Source: Burkholderia sp. Ax-1719 (GTDB lineage Bacteria; Pseudomonadota; Gammaproteobacteria; Burkholderiales; Burkholderiaceae). Taken from it: a stretch of 64,000 nt of DNA. Below are positions 25,496 through 33,546 of this stretch, piece after piece; within the stretch, counting starts at the first letter, position 1; every line of letters starts with the position of its first letter. Both the position numbers and the translations under genes were made by a program. Under the pieces are notes generated by a model. The model worked only from the letters and a program-made list of their open reading frames with translations. It was not told the origin of the DNA and did no database searches. The stretch spans positions 124,001 through 188,000 of the forward strand of contig NZ_VWWJ01000002.1 in the NCBI RefSeq assembly GCF_011753055.1. The letters are read 5' to 3'.

Positions 25496-26662
25496 ATGGC
25501 AGTCTTCAGTTTCGCCGATCCCACTTCGCACGCGATCACGGTGCGCGCGAAGGCGCTCACCTTCGACGATCCGAAATCGCGCGTGCTGCTCGAACGTGTG
25601 CAACTCGTCGCGCCGAGCGACGCTACCGTGCTCGTCACGGGCGAGAGCGGCACGGGCAAGGAACTGATTGCGCGGCTCGTGCATTCGTTGAGCGAGCGGC
25701 GCGATGGGCCGTTCGTCGCCATCAATTGCGGCGCGTTCTCGGAGACGCTGATCGAAAGCGAGTTGTTCGGCCATGAACGCGGCGCCTTTACAGGCGCAGT
25801 GGCGAGTCAGCCGGGCTGGTTCGAATCCGCCAATCGCGGCACGCTCTTTCTCGACGAGGTGGGCGATCTGCCGCTGGCGGCACAGGTCAAACTGCTGCGC
25901 GTGCTGCAGGAGCGCGAGGTGGTGCCGGTGGGATCGCGCAAGCCTGTCAAGATCGACGTGCGCCTCGTGGCGGCCACCAACGTTAATCTGGAAGCGGCGG
26001 TGCGCGCGGGCAATTTCCGCGAAGACCTGTATTACCGGCTCAATGTCGTCAAATTGAGCCTGTTGCCGCTGCGCGAGCGGCCCGGCGATATTGCGCCGCT
26101 CATCGACCACTTTCTCGAACGCTATTCAAAGCGTCTGCGCGGCGCGCCGCCCGTGCTGACCGAAGCGGCGCTCGCGCGGCTTCACGCACACTCGTGGCCA
26201 GGCAATATCCGCGAACTGGAAAACGTGATCCATCATGCTGTGCTGGTGAGCACGGGCGGTGCGATCGATGTGGCGGATCTGCAGTTTTCGGCGCTCGCGC
26301 TGGCGCATCCGGCCGAAGACGTGATTCAGGCTGCTTCCGGCAATGCTGGTGTGACCGCACGGCGCCCGCGCGATATCGGAGAAGCGAGCGAGGCTTTGCG
26401 TGCTTCGCTCGTGGATCTGCTTGATTTCGGCGCACCGCATCTGTGGCAGCACATCGAAGAAGCGGTTTATCGCACGGTGTTTGAATACAGCGACAACAAT
26501 CAGTTGCGGACTTCGCGGCTGCTCGACCTGTCGCGCAATATCGTGCGCGCGCGGCTCGCGCAACTCGGGCTACTCAAGCTGCGCGATACCAGCGAGGCCG
26601 ATACCGAACCGAACGATGCAGCGGGCGAAAACGCTGAACCCGCTGCACGCCGTCAGGCCTGA
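25496..26662 (+). CDS. sfnR: SfnR-like sigma-54-dependent transcriptional activator
   Basis: From ATG 25496 ([14 protein letters not shown]) the product has 388 residues. The N-terminus up to residue 40 ([25 protein letters not shown]) matches the short SfnR-type leader rather than a full sensor domain. The AAA+ domain has Walker A GESGTGKE (49-56), GAFTGA (96-101), which contacts sigma-54, and Walker [11 protein letters not shown]. An HTH region ends the protein ([20 protein letters not shown]). SfnR in Pseudomonas activates dimethylsulfone-use genes. No receiver domain is visible, so activity is probably set by expression level. Nearby sigma-54 promoters and repeated 16-bp sites make it the likely local regulator. 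Confidence 0.85.
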   Translation: MAVFSFADPTSHAITVRAKALTFDDPKSRVLLERVQLVAPSDATVLVTGESGTGKELIARLVHSLSERRDGPFVAINCGAFSETLIESELFGHERGAFTGAVASQPGWFESANRGTLFLDEVGDLPLAAQVKLLRVLQEREVVPVGSRKPVKIDVRLVAATNVNLEAAVRAGNFREDLYYRLNVVKLSLLPLRERPGDIAPLIDHFLERYSKRLRGAPPVLTEAALARLHAHSWPGNIRELENVIHHAVLVSTGGAIDVADLQFSALALAHPAEDVIQAASGNAGVTARRPRDIGEASEALRASLVDLLDFGAPHLWQHIEEAVYRTVFEYSDNNQLRTSRLLDLSRNIVRARLAQLGLLKLRDTSEADTEPNDAAGENAEPAARRQA

Positions 26663-27435
26663 TCACGCCAGCGCAACACGCGCTTTGCCACGCGCTCGCA
26701 CAGCGCGCTCATCGCCACCGCCAGTGCCGTCACACCGAGCACGCAGACCATCAACACATCCACGCGCGCGCCCGCCTGGGCGTTCTGCATCAGATTGCCG
26801 ACACCGGCGCCCGCATTGAACAACAATTCGCTCGTCGTCGCGGTGATCCACGCAATCGGCACGGCCTGGAGCAGTCCGGCGAACAGATCGGGCAGCATGG
26901 CGGGCGCAAGCAGATCGCGCAGCCATGCCACGCGCGTCAGTTCATAGGACTGCGCAAGTTCGAAGAAGCGGCGGTCGATGCGGCGCAGCGCGTCGAAGCT
27001 GGCGGTTGTCATCGGATAGAGCGCGGCGAGGGCAATCACGAAAGTCTTGGCGAAATCGCCACTGCCCACCCACAGACTCAGGAGTGGAATCAGCCCAAGC
27101 AGCGGCACATAACGCAAACCCTGAAACAGCGGTTGGAAGAGCCGCTGTAGCAGCGGCGAGAGCGCCATGCCCATGCCCAGCGCGACGCCACCCAGCGAGC
27201 CGCAGACAAGGCCGATACAGGTGCGCCGCAGACTCGCGCCCAGATCGATAAAAAGCTCGCCGCTACGCGCGAGTTCGATGCAGGCGCTGGCAATCTGGCC
27301 AAGCGGTACGAAGGCATATTGATTCGACTCGTCGTGCAAGGCGGTGGCCTGCCACGCGAGCAGCAGCGCGATCGGCAGGACCAGACCGCGCGCTCGCTGG
27401 CGCAGCGTCGGAGTGGCAGAAACAGAATGGGTCAT
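26653..27435 (-). CDS. Sulfonate/taurine-type (SsuC/TauC) ABC permease
   Basis: A roughly 260-residue BPD_transp_1 permease with about six hydrophobic segments. The EAA loop region (ELTRVAWLRDLLAPAMLPDLFAGLLQAVP) is recognisable. ATG 27435 gives the usual length, but ATG 27486 overlaps the previous stop in an ATGA arrangement and could be used by coupling, adding 17 residues. Its C-terminal end overlaps the 3' end of the sfnR-like gene by 10 bases (convergent). It pairs with the permease at 27483; no ATPase gene is adjacent. Confidence 0.85.
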   Translation of the reverse strand: MTHSVSATPTLRQRARGLVLPIALLLAWQATALHDESNQYAFVPLGQIASACIELARSGELFIDLGASLRRTCIGLVCGSLGGVALGMGMALSPLLQRLFQPLFQGLRYVPLLGLIPLLSLWVGSGDFAKTFVIALAALYPMTTASFDALRRIDRRFFELAQSYELTRVAWLRDLLAPAMLPDLFAGLLQAVPIAWITATTSELLFNAGAGVGNLMQNAQAGARVDVLMVCVLGVTALAVAMSALCERVAKRVLRWRDQA

Positions 27436-27482
27436 GAGGCAAGCGCCTTTAGCGTGGATTAGCGCGGTAAAGAAAATCGGCA

Positions 27483-28304
27483 TCATTGCCAGCGCGTCAA
27501 CCAGCGCTGCGTAAGGGAAAGCGCCTGGTCGAGTGCGAAGCCAATCAGACCGATCACGAACACATCGACGAGCACGACGTCGATGCGCAGCATCTGCCGC
27601 GCCATCTCCATCATTTCGCCGATGCCGCTATCGGCCGCGAGCAGTTCGACGGCGACGAGCGCCAGCCACGCACGCGCAAGCGCGATCCGCACGGCGGTGA
27701 GCATCGCGGCGAGCGCGGCGGGCACGAGCACTTCGCGCAGCAGCGCCGCGCGTCCCAGACCATAGTGGCGCGCCATTTCGATGAGATCGCGCGGCGCGTC
27801 GCGTACGCCGCCCTGCGTGCCTAGCGCGATGGGAAAGAACACCGCTTTGGCGACGATCACCACCTTCAGCGCTTCGTCGATGCCGATCAGCAGGATCAGC
27901 ACGGGAATCAGCGTGAGCGTGGGGACCTGCCGCAACAGGTTAAAGAGCGGCTGCACGTAATCGGCGAACGTGCGGCTGCGCGCGAGCAGCAGGCCGCACA
28001 GCGCGCCGCTCGACGCGCCCCAGCCGAACCCCACTGCAAGCCGATGCAGCGTTATGCCGAGGTTCTGCTGCAGTTCGCCGTCGCGCCACAGGGCGAACGC
28101 TGTGTCATAGACGCGCTGCGGCGAGACCAGCAACTGGGCGCTGACCCACGCATGCGCGCTTGCAATCCACCACAGCGCGCCAATGGCAAGTGGCGCGGCC
28201 CACCATTGTGCGAATCCCGCCAGGCGCGCCAGTAGCATCAGCGCGCGGGTGGGGCGGGCGTTGCGTTCGGGCGTGGGCAACGCAAGGGCAAATGGGCGCG
28301 TCAT
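27483..28304 (-). CDS. Sulfonate/taurine-type (SsuC/TauC) ABC permease
   Basis: From ATG 28304 (MTRPFALALPTPERN) the product has about 273 residues, multiple hydrophobic segments and an EAA loop (EMARHYGLGRAALLREVLVPAALAAML). A longer frame from 28391 would start inside the binding-protein gene. It is 13 bases from the binding-protein stop. With the next gene it gives an unusual pair of different permeases, where SsuC-type systems usually use one. Confidence 0.87.
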   Translation of the reverse strand: MTRPFALALPTPERNARPTRALMLLARLAGFAQWWAAPLAIGALWWIASAHAWVSAQLLVSPQRVYDTAFALWRDGELQQNLGITLHRLAVGFGWGASSGALCGLLLARSRTFADYVQPLFNLLRQVPTLTLIPVLILLIGIDEALKVVIVAKAVFFPIALGTQGGVRDAPRDLIEMARHYGLGRAALLREVLVPAALAAMLTAVRIALARAWLALVAVELLAADSGIGEMMEMARQMLRIDVVLVDVFVIGLIGFALDQALSLTQRWLTRWQ

Positions 28305-28317
28305 AGGTCGTGCTTCC

Positions 28318-29433
28318 TCACTGCTTCGCAACGTTTGTCGCGTCGCTGCTCCAGTAGTTGTCGAGCTTGAGCGATTTGAGCGAGTTCGCAACGAATTGCG
28401 GCGCCAGCAGACTGTTCACATCCACGGGAGTCGACGCCAGACGCGCCTGGGCGCTATAGGCGGCCACGTCGCGGTAGTGCGCGCTCAGGGCGGGCGTGAA
28501 GAGTGGCGCCCATTGCTGCTTCCATGCAGTCTGCTCGCCGTCGTACTCGCGTCGGATCACACTCTCGGGCTGGCCCGAGGCGCTCAGGATCTTCACGAAG
28601 GCATCGCGGTTCTGCGGCTGCGAGATCCACCATGCGGCGCGCACGTAGGCATCCGCGACGATCTGCGTGATGTCCGGATGTTGCGCGACGAAGCGCGCGT
28701 CGCCCCAAAGCTCGGCGCGCATCTTCCAGTCGTCCGGTGCGTTCTTCGTCGACCAGATGATCTTGCCGACGTGCTTGTCGGCCAGCGACCACGCGTCGGC
28801 AAGCGTGAAGAAACCATCCACGCGGCCCGCTGCGACGGCTGCAGCGCCCGCTTGAGGATCGAGATTGAAGATGCGGAAATCCGACAGCTTCAGACCGTTT
28901 GCGGCCAGCAACTTGTTGAACGACACCTCCCAGGGACGCCCGCGATTGAGCGCGATACGCTTGCCTTTGAGATCAAGGATCGATTTCGCGCTGGAATTCT
29001 CGGGCACCACGAGATAGGTGTTGCTGCCCACGCCGCCCGGCACGATCAGCTTCGTGCGCGTGCCGGCTGCATTGGCCACCACGGAGGGCAGGTCGCCATA
29101 ACCGGCGAAATCGATTGTGCCGCTCGCAAAGCCTTCATTGACCAGTGTGCCGACGGCTGCCGTGGAAACCGGCACCCATTGAAGCTTGATATGGCGTGCG
29201 GCAAGCGCGTTTTTGAGCGATTTATCCGCATCGATCAGGGCGGAGGCGCCAGCGTACTGCGTCTTGCCGCCGCTAGACCAGGCGACTACGGCGATGCGCA
29301 CGACTTGCGGCGTGTCCTGCGCCATCGCGCTCACAGGCGCGGCGGCGGCGAGCGAAAGCCCAAGTGCTGCTGCAAAGGCGATTTTCAGGCGCCGCTTCGC
29401 GGCGTGCAGCGATAGAGCCAAAGTGTGATTCAT
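28318..29433 (-). CDS. Sulfonate-type ABC transporter periplasmic binding protein
   Basis: From ATG 29433 the product has about 371 residues. A signal peptide (KIAFAAALGLSLAAAAPVSA, cleavage near AMAQ) precedes an SsuA/TauA fold: VVRIAVVAWSSGGKTQY, IDFAGYGDLPSV and KSILDLKGKRIALNRG. It is 40 bases after the DszB-like gene at 29474 and is probably transcribed with it from the sigma-54 promoter at 30627. The ligand is likely an organosulfur anion; specificity is unknown. Confidence 0.87.
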   Translation of the reverse strand: MNHTLALSLHAAKRRLKIAFAAALGLSLAAAAPVSAMAQDTPQVVRIAVVAWSSGGKTQYAGASALIDADKSLKNALAARHIKLQWVPVSTAAVGTLVNEGFASGTIDFAGYGDLPSVVANAAGTRTKLIVPGGVGSNTYLVVPENSSAKSILDLKGKRIALNRGRPWEVSFNKLLAANGLKLSDFRIFNLDPQAGAAAVAAGRVDGFFTLADAWSLADKHVGKIIWSTKNAPDDWKMRAELWGDARFVAQHPDITQIVADAYVRAAWWISQPQNRDAFVKILSASGQPESVIRREYDGEQTAWKQQWAPLFTPALSAHYRDVAAYSAQARLASTPVDVNSLLAPQFVANSLKSLKLDNYWSSDATNVAKQ

Positions 29434-29473
29434 GATGGAGGCGCGAAAGGTGACGATTCGAGGTGGCGTACGC

Positions 29474-30550
29474 TCAGGCGTGCTTGCGCAGCGCCGGTTG
29501 GAGTACGGCATTCAGCGGGCGTGGATCGATCCAGTCGTTCACGTCGAAATCGGCTTCCAGACAGTCCCACTCGTGGAGAAAGTCCTTGAACTCTGCGAGC
29601 TCCTCGATGGATTCCGGCTCCAGATTGATGCCCAGATGGTGGTGCACATTCGGGCCATAGGCCGCGTGCACCCATTCCACCGATGACGCCGTTTCCTGCG
29701 CCACGTAGTCGGCGGTTTCGTCCGGATGGGCGCGCGCCCATTCGCCCGCATCGACCACGAGCTTGAGAAAGCCCTCGACGATATCGGGATGCTGGGCCAG
29801 CACATCGGCGTTCACCGTCAGCGGGCGCGGCGTGCCGTTGTTGTTGCGGATGCGCGGCTCGGGATGAAAGCCGATGTCGATCACCACGTGCGCGCCGATC
29901 AGTTGGGCGATTTCCAGACCCGTCGAGCCTTTCACGTAAATCGCGTCGACTTCGCCGCGCAGCAGTGCGGCCGCTTCGGCGGCATAAAGCGAGCGGCTGT
30001 TGAAGCCTTCCGGCGACGCTGCGCGAGTGGCTTCGTTCTGGGTTTCAACCGACTGCAGCGTGCGCGCCGCGATCTCGACCAGTTCGACATCGCGCGTAGT
30101 CAGACCTTCCAGACTCAACGCGTTGACGAAGCCACGTAGCGCGGAGGCTCTGAAGATGTCGATGCGGTCGCTGCGGCGGCGCGGAATCGCGATGCGCCGG
30201 CCGCGCAGCGCCGCAACGCTGCGAATACCCGTTGCGGGCAGGGTCAGAATCAACTGGCTTTCATCGACCCAGGACAGGCCGATCACGCGCGTCCTCGCGC
30301 CGTTCGAGCGCGCCCAGATCGCGGGAATGCTGCCGCCCTGGCGAAACGACTGCGCCAGCGTATGGTCGCTGATCGACGAATGATCGTGTTGGGCCGAATC
30401 GCGCAGCGACCGGATGGCGACGCCGTCAGCCGACAGTTCGCCGTTGAGCCAGCCGAGATGCACGGCGATGCCGAGTGGTGTCGGCACCGGCGAACGGGCA
30501 TACCAGAGCGGCTGGGAGAGTGCCGATGACGAATCGGACTTGCTTGTCAT
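29474..30550 (-). CDS. DszB-like protein lacking the catalytic Cys and His
   Basis: The 358-residue product has a periplasmic-binding-protein-like fold but no signal peptide. It aligns with 2'-hydroxybiphenyl-2-sulfinate desulfinase (DszB) around YARSPVPTPLGIAV and FRQGGSIPAIWARS. DszB uses Cys27, His60 and Arg70. Here the Cys position is Ser20, the His position is Ile60 and the Arg (Arg70) is kept. Its paralog at 32198 retains all three. It is therefore probably not a desulfinase by the known mechanism; a binding, chaperone or changed-chemistry role is possible. It heads the minus-strand operon with the sulfonate-type binding protein and two permeases. Confidence 0.8.
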   Translation of the reverse strand: MTSKSDSSSALSQPLWYARSPVPTPLGIAVHLGWLNGELSADGVAIRSLRDSAQHDHSSISDHTLAQSFRQGGSIPAIWARSNGARTRVIGLSWVDESQLILTLPATGIRSVAALRGRRIAIPRRRSDRIDIFRASALRGFVNALSLEGLTTRDVELVEIAARTLQSVETQNEATRAASPEGFNSRSLYAAEAAALLRGEVDAIYVKGSTGLEIAQLIGAHVVIDIGFHPEPRIRNNNGTPRPLTVNADVLAQHPDIVEGFLKLVVDAGEWARAHPDETADYVAQETASSVEWVHAAYGPNVHHHLGINLEPESIEELAEFKDFLHEWDCLEADFDVNDWIDPRPLNAVLQPALRKHA

Positions 30551-30626
30551 GTGTGATTTCCGTATCGAGGTCGCTTAAGAAGCCCGCGCGAGATGCTTTC
30601 TGGCCGCGCCGAGCCGCGAGAGTCAA

Positions 30627-30642
30627 TGCAAGTTCCAGACCA
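30627..30642 (-). promoter_or_regulatory. Sigma-54 promoter toward DszB-like/ABC operon
   Basis: Read on the minus strand: TGGTCT-GGAAC-TTGCA, with GG and GC 12 bp apart and a perfect TTGCA -12 box. It ends 77 bases before ATG 30550. Confidence 0.7.
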
Positions 30643-30741
30643 GCAACGCGAGAAGACGTGGGTCGCGCCTGACCGCGCGGCATTACGCCTGCAAGCCGCT
30701 GCGGCTATGCCATGAGAAGTGGTGCGTTGCGAGCCAGCAGG

Positions 30742-30757
30742 TGTTGCGCCTGCAGCA
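30742..30757. promoter_or_regulatory. Candidate SfnR enhancer site 1
   Basis: TGTTGCGCCTGCAGCA fits TGTTG-N6-CARCA. It is the first of a pair with a start-to-start distance of exactly 30 bp, between two divergent sigma-54 promoters. Confidence 0.6.
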
Positions 30758-30771
30758 GCACAACGGGGCGC

Positions 30772-30787
30772 TGTTGCGCAGGCAACA
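30772..30787. promoter_or_regulatory. Candidate SfnR enhancer site 2 (fully palindromic arms)
   Basis: TGTTGCGCAGGCAACA is the most symmetric copy, with six-base arms TGTTGC/GCAACA around four bases. It lies 30 bp from site 1. Confidence 0.65.
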
Positions 30788-30900
30788 ACGGGCTCTGCTC
30801 GCCGAGCTACACCTGAGTGCGCTGACACGCACTGCCCAATCGCGCTTAACCCTGCCCATACGGCCCGATGCGCGAGCCTGCCGCATGACGCGAACGCGAT

Positions 30901-30916
30901 TGGCATAACCCGTGCT
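30901..30916 (+). promoter_or_regulatory. Sigma-54 promoter toward SsuD-like/DszB-like operon
   Basis: TGGCAT-AACCC-GTGCT has GG (30902-30903) and GC (30914-30915) 12 bp apart and the same TTGGCAT box as the promoters at 24614 and 33464. It lies 81 bases before ATG 30997. Confidence 0.7.
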
Positions 30917-30996
30917 TTAGCTGAACGATTGCGAGTCCTGGTTACGCGCTGGCCGCGTGCCGCCTCGCGAGCTTCGTTCACAAGGAGAACAGAACA

Positions 30997-32169
30997 ATGG
31001 CTGTGGAATTTCTGTGGCGCTTGCCGATGCATGGCGACGGGCGCCGCGCACACGATCTTCACACGCGCGGAGAATGGAATCGCCAGCAGGGCGCGCGCGT
31101 CGCGCCGAAGATCGATTCGGACGATTTCGGCTATATCGACTATCTCTCGCAGGTCGCACGCGCGGCCGATATCGCGGGCTTTCATGGCGCGCTGATTCCG
31201 ATCTTCCGCTTTACGGAAGAGCCGTGGGTGGTGGCCGCCGCGCTCGCGCGTGAGACGCGCAATCTGCGTTTGCTGATCGCGCTGCAGCCGTGCTTCGTGC
31301 ATCCCGCTTACGCCGCGCAAATGGCTGCGAGCCTGCAGCGCATTAGTCGGGGCCGTGTGGAGTGGAATGTCATCACGGGCGGCGGTGGCGCGGATCAGCG
31401 CGCCTACGGCGATTTTATCGACCACGACAGCCGCTATGCGCGCACCGATGAGTTCCTGCAGGTGGTGAAGGGATACTCAGCGGGTAGTGGTTTTAACTTC
31501 GACGGGCGCTTCTACCAGATCGAAGACGGCGGCCTGTTGCCGCCGCTTGCCAGCCAGCCTGTGCCGCGCATTTATCTTGCCGGTGCGAGCGACGCGGCGC
31601 TGGGCGTGGCGGCGCGCCATGGCGACGTGCATCTGAGCTGGGGCGAGCCGCTCGCGAAGCAGAAGGAAGTGATCGACAAGGCGCGCCGCGTGCTCGACGC
31701 GCAGAACGCCGAGCGTGATCTGCGTTTTGGTATGCGTATCGACGTGCTCGCGCGTGAGACTGAGGAGCAGGCGTGGGCCGAACTGCGCCAGATGTTCGCG
31801 ACCGTGAACGACACCACACGACAGGGCCATTCGCGCAGGACCAGCGGCTTCGGCGATTCGGAATCGGTGGGCGGCCAGCGGCAGTTCGCGCTGCATCAGG
31901 GCAAGACACAGCATTTCGACGATCTGATTGTCGGCCCGAATCTGTGGGCCGGCATGTCGCAGATTCGCGGCGGTCCCGGCTGCGTGATCGTCGGCAGCCA
32001 CGAGCAGGTGGCGCAACGGCTTGCCGAGTATGTGGATATCGGCGTGTCGACCTTTATCCTCGCGAGCAATCCGCATCTGGAAGAGGCGTATCGCGTGGGC
32101 GAAGAAGTGCTGCCCCTGGTGGCCGGCGCGCAAGATGAAGTTCGCACGCGTGGTGCGCTGCGTGCTTGA
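30997..32169 (+). CDS. SsuD-like FMNH2-dependent monooxygenase (luciferase-like family)
   Basis: The 390-residue product is a bacterial-luciferase-like TIM barrel of the alkanesulfonate monooxygenase group: FLWRLPMHGDGRR start, LQRISRGRVEWNVITGG, HDSRYARTDEFLQVVKG and a C-terminal QVAQRLAEYVDIGVSTFILAS. SsuD enzymes use FMNH2 and O2 to release sulfite from sulfonates in the cytoplasm. An AGGAG site precedes ATG 30997. It is 28 bases from the DszB-like gene at 32198 and is driven by the sigma-54 promoter at 30901. Possible roles are sulfone/sulfonate oxygenation or supply of a sulfinate to the DszB-like partner. Confidence 0.88.
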   Translation: MAVEFLWRLPMHGDGRRAHDLHTRGEWNRQQGARVAPKIDSDDFGYIDYLSQVARAADIAGFHGALIPIFRFTEEPWVVAAALARETRNLRLLIALQPCFVHPAYAAQMAASLQRISRGRVEWNVITGGGGADQRAYGDFIDHDSRYARTDEFLQVVKGYSAGSGFNFDGRFYQIEDGGLLPPLASQPVPRIYLAGASDAALGVAARHGDVHLSWGEPLAKQKEVIDKARRVLDAQNAERDLRFGMRIDVLARETEEQAWAELRQMFATVNDTTRQGHSRRTSGFGDSESVGGQRQFALHQGKTQHFDDLIVGPNLWAGMSQIRGGPGCVIVGSHEQVAQRLAEYVDIGVSTFILASNPHLEEAYRVGEEVLPLVAGAQDEVRTRGALRA

Positions 32170-32197
32170 ATAACAGTAAAATAAAGAGGAATCCAGA

Positions 32198-33292
32198 ATG
32201 ACGATTACGCATGGCGACAAGAGCGCTTATCAAGAAGCACAGCCACCTGCGCTGGACAAGCTCTGGTATACGCGCTGTCCAGTGCCGACAGCGCTGGGTA
32301 TTGCTGTGCATCGCGGCTGGTTCGACGACGAATTCGGCGCGGACGGCATCTCGCTCGGCTCGTTGCAGGAAATCGACGCCGCAGACAAACGTGAATCGCA
32401 CTTCGATCACAGCCTGCCGCATTCGTTTCGGCAGGGCGGCAACATACCGGCGCTGTGGGCGCGCTCGCGCGGCGCGCGGACCCGCGTGATTGGTTTGTCG
32501 TGGACCAATGAGTTTCAGGCCATCGTCACGCTGCGGGGCAGTGGCATCACACAGCCGCGCGAATTGCGCGGACGTCGTCTGGGTTTGCCGCGTCACGGCA
32601 TCAGCATCGACTTCTGGCGCGCGGCGGCGCTCAAGGGCTTCTTGAGTGCGCTGGAACTGGAAGGGTTGGGCTATGCCGACGCGCAGTGGGTCGACCTGCC
32701 TGAGCCGCAAGAGCAGGAAGCCGCCCGCCGCCGACGCGATCCCCAGGCGCGTACGCTCGCCGAACTTGGCCCGCATGAATATGCGCTCGAAGTCGGCGCG
32801 CTGCTTCGGGGCGACGTGGACGCGGTCTTCGTGAAAGGCGTGGCGGGTCTTGCGACTGTGCATCTGATCGACGCAGAAGTGGTTACCGACCTCGGCTCGC
32901 ACCCCGATCCGCTCGTGCGCATCGGCAACGGTACGCCGCGAACGCTCACCGTGGACCAGGCGTTGATCGATGCACGGCCTGATCTGGTCGAACGTTTCCT
33001 GGGCGTGGTAGTGAGCGCAGGCGAATGGGCTACGCGCAATGCTGCGCAGACCGTCGCCTATATCGGCCGGGAAACACGCGCCTCCGATGAATGGGTACGT
33101 CATGCGTATGGCGATCAGGTCAATCGGCATCTTGAGACCGGTCTTGCCCAGACTTCCATCGACGGGCTGGTAGCGTTCAAGGATTTTCTGTTCGAATGGG
33201 GATTTCTCGAACAGGATTTCGATGCGCGCGCATGGATCGATGCTGGCCCGCTCGAACGCGTGGATCCTGGCCGCTACGGCTGGGCATCCTGA
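32198..33292 (+). CDS. DszB-like desulfinase homolog with intact catalytic residues
   Basis: The 364-residue product lacks a signal peptide and matches DszB through the active-site segments. Cys27 lies in YTRCPVPTALGIAV, aligned with DszB YSNCPVPNALL. His68 is ten residues before Arg78, the spacing of DszB His60 and Arg70, and FRQGGNIP follows as FGGEIPP does in DszB. DszB hydrolyses a carbon-sulfinate bond to give sulfite and an aryl alcohol-free product. The companion SsuD-like monooxygenase could generate the sulfinate. The 29474 product is a diverged paralog. A desulfinase function is well supported by residues, but the substrate is unknown. Confidence 0.83.
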   Translation: MTITHGDKSAYQEAQPPALDKLWYTRCPVPTALGIAVHRGWFDDEFGADGISLGSLQEIDAADKRESHFDHSLPHSFRQGGNIPALWARSRGARTRVIGLSWTNEFQAIVTLRGSGITQPRELRGRRLGLPRHGISIDFWRAAALKGFLSALELEGLGYADAQWVDLPEPQEQEAARRRRDPQARTLAELGPHEYALEVGALLRGDVDAVFVKGVAGLATVHLIDAEVVTDLGSHPDPLVRIGNGTPRTLTVDQALIDARPDLVERFLGVVVSAGEWATRNAAQTVAYIGRETRASDEWVRHAYGDQVNRHLETGLAQTSIDGLVAFKDFLFEWGFLEQDFDARAWIDAGPLERVDPGRYGWAS

Positions 33293-33314
33293 TCACGACG
33301 GTCTCGCCCTCTGC

Positions 33315-33344
33315 AAACGCGCCATACCCGGCGCGTTTTTTTTT
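33315..33344 (+). terminator. Intrinsic terminator after DszB-like gene
   Basis: A 9-bp perfect stem (AAACGCGCC / GGCGCGTTT) with loop ATACCC is followed by a run of nine T. It lies 22 bases past the stop and cleanly ends the SsuD-like/DszB-like operon, so the TonB receptor has its own promoter. Confidence 0.92.
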
Positions 33345-33364
33345 GGTTGATACAGCGCGGCCGT

Positions 33365-33380
33365 TGTTGCACACGCAGCA
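33365..33380. promoter_or_regulatory. Candidate SfnR enhancer site upstream of TonB receptor
   Basis: TGTTGCACACGCAGCA fits TGTTG-N6-CARCA and extends to match the 24488 site beyond the arms (TTGTTG..ACGCAGCA..CGCG). It is 99 bp upstream of the -24 box. Confidence 0.6.
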
Positions 33381-33394
33381 CCCGCGCATCAGAT

Positions 33395-33410
33395 TGCGTG
33401 CGCATCAGCA
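33395..33410. promoter_or_regulatory. Weaker second enhancer site, 30 bp downstream
   Basis: TGCGTGCGCATCAGCA keeps the CAGCA arm but has TGCGT for TGTTG. Its start is exactly 30 bp from the site at 33365, repeating the 30742/30772 arrangement. Confidence 0.4.
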
Positions 33411-33463
33411 GTAACGAAAGTGGTTAGGGGCTGAAATCCCTTGAAATAAGGCACTTTCATCGT

Positions 33464-33479
33464 TGGCATTCCTTTTGCA
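33464..33479 (+). promoter_or_regulatory. Sigma-54 promoter of TonB-receptor gene
   Basis: TGGCAT-TCCTT-TTGCA is the closest consensus match in the window: GG at 33465-33466, GC at 33477-33478, full TTGCA box. It ends 67 bases before ATG 33547. Confidence 0.82.
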
Positions 33480-33546
33480 TTGTTCTGATCGCATGCGCGA
33501 CGCGGGGTCGCGATGGAAAGATAAACAGATCAGGATTACGAAATCA

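Larger units (their letters stand above)
30551..30996. other. Divergent SfnR-type control region between two DszB-like operons
   Basis: These 446 bases contain back-to-back sigma-54 promoters (30627-30642 minus, 30901-30916 plus) and two TGTTG-N6-CARCA elements at 30742 and 30772, 30 bp apart, roughly midway. No coding frame is convincing. Confidence 0.65.

Noticed and set aside
33463..33546. Upstream start for the TonB receptor
   Set aside because: The codons lie on the sigma-54 promoter, so they cannot be transcribed from it; ATG 33547 starts a proper signal peptide.
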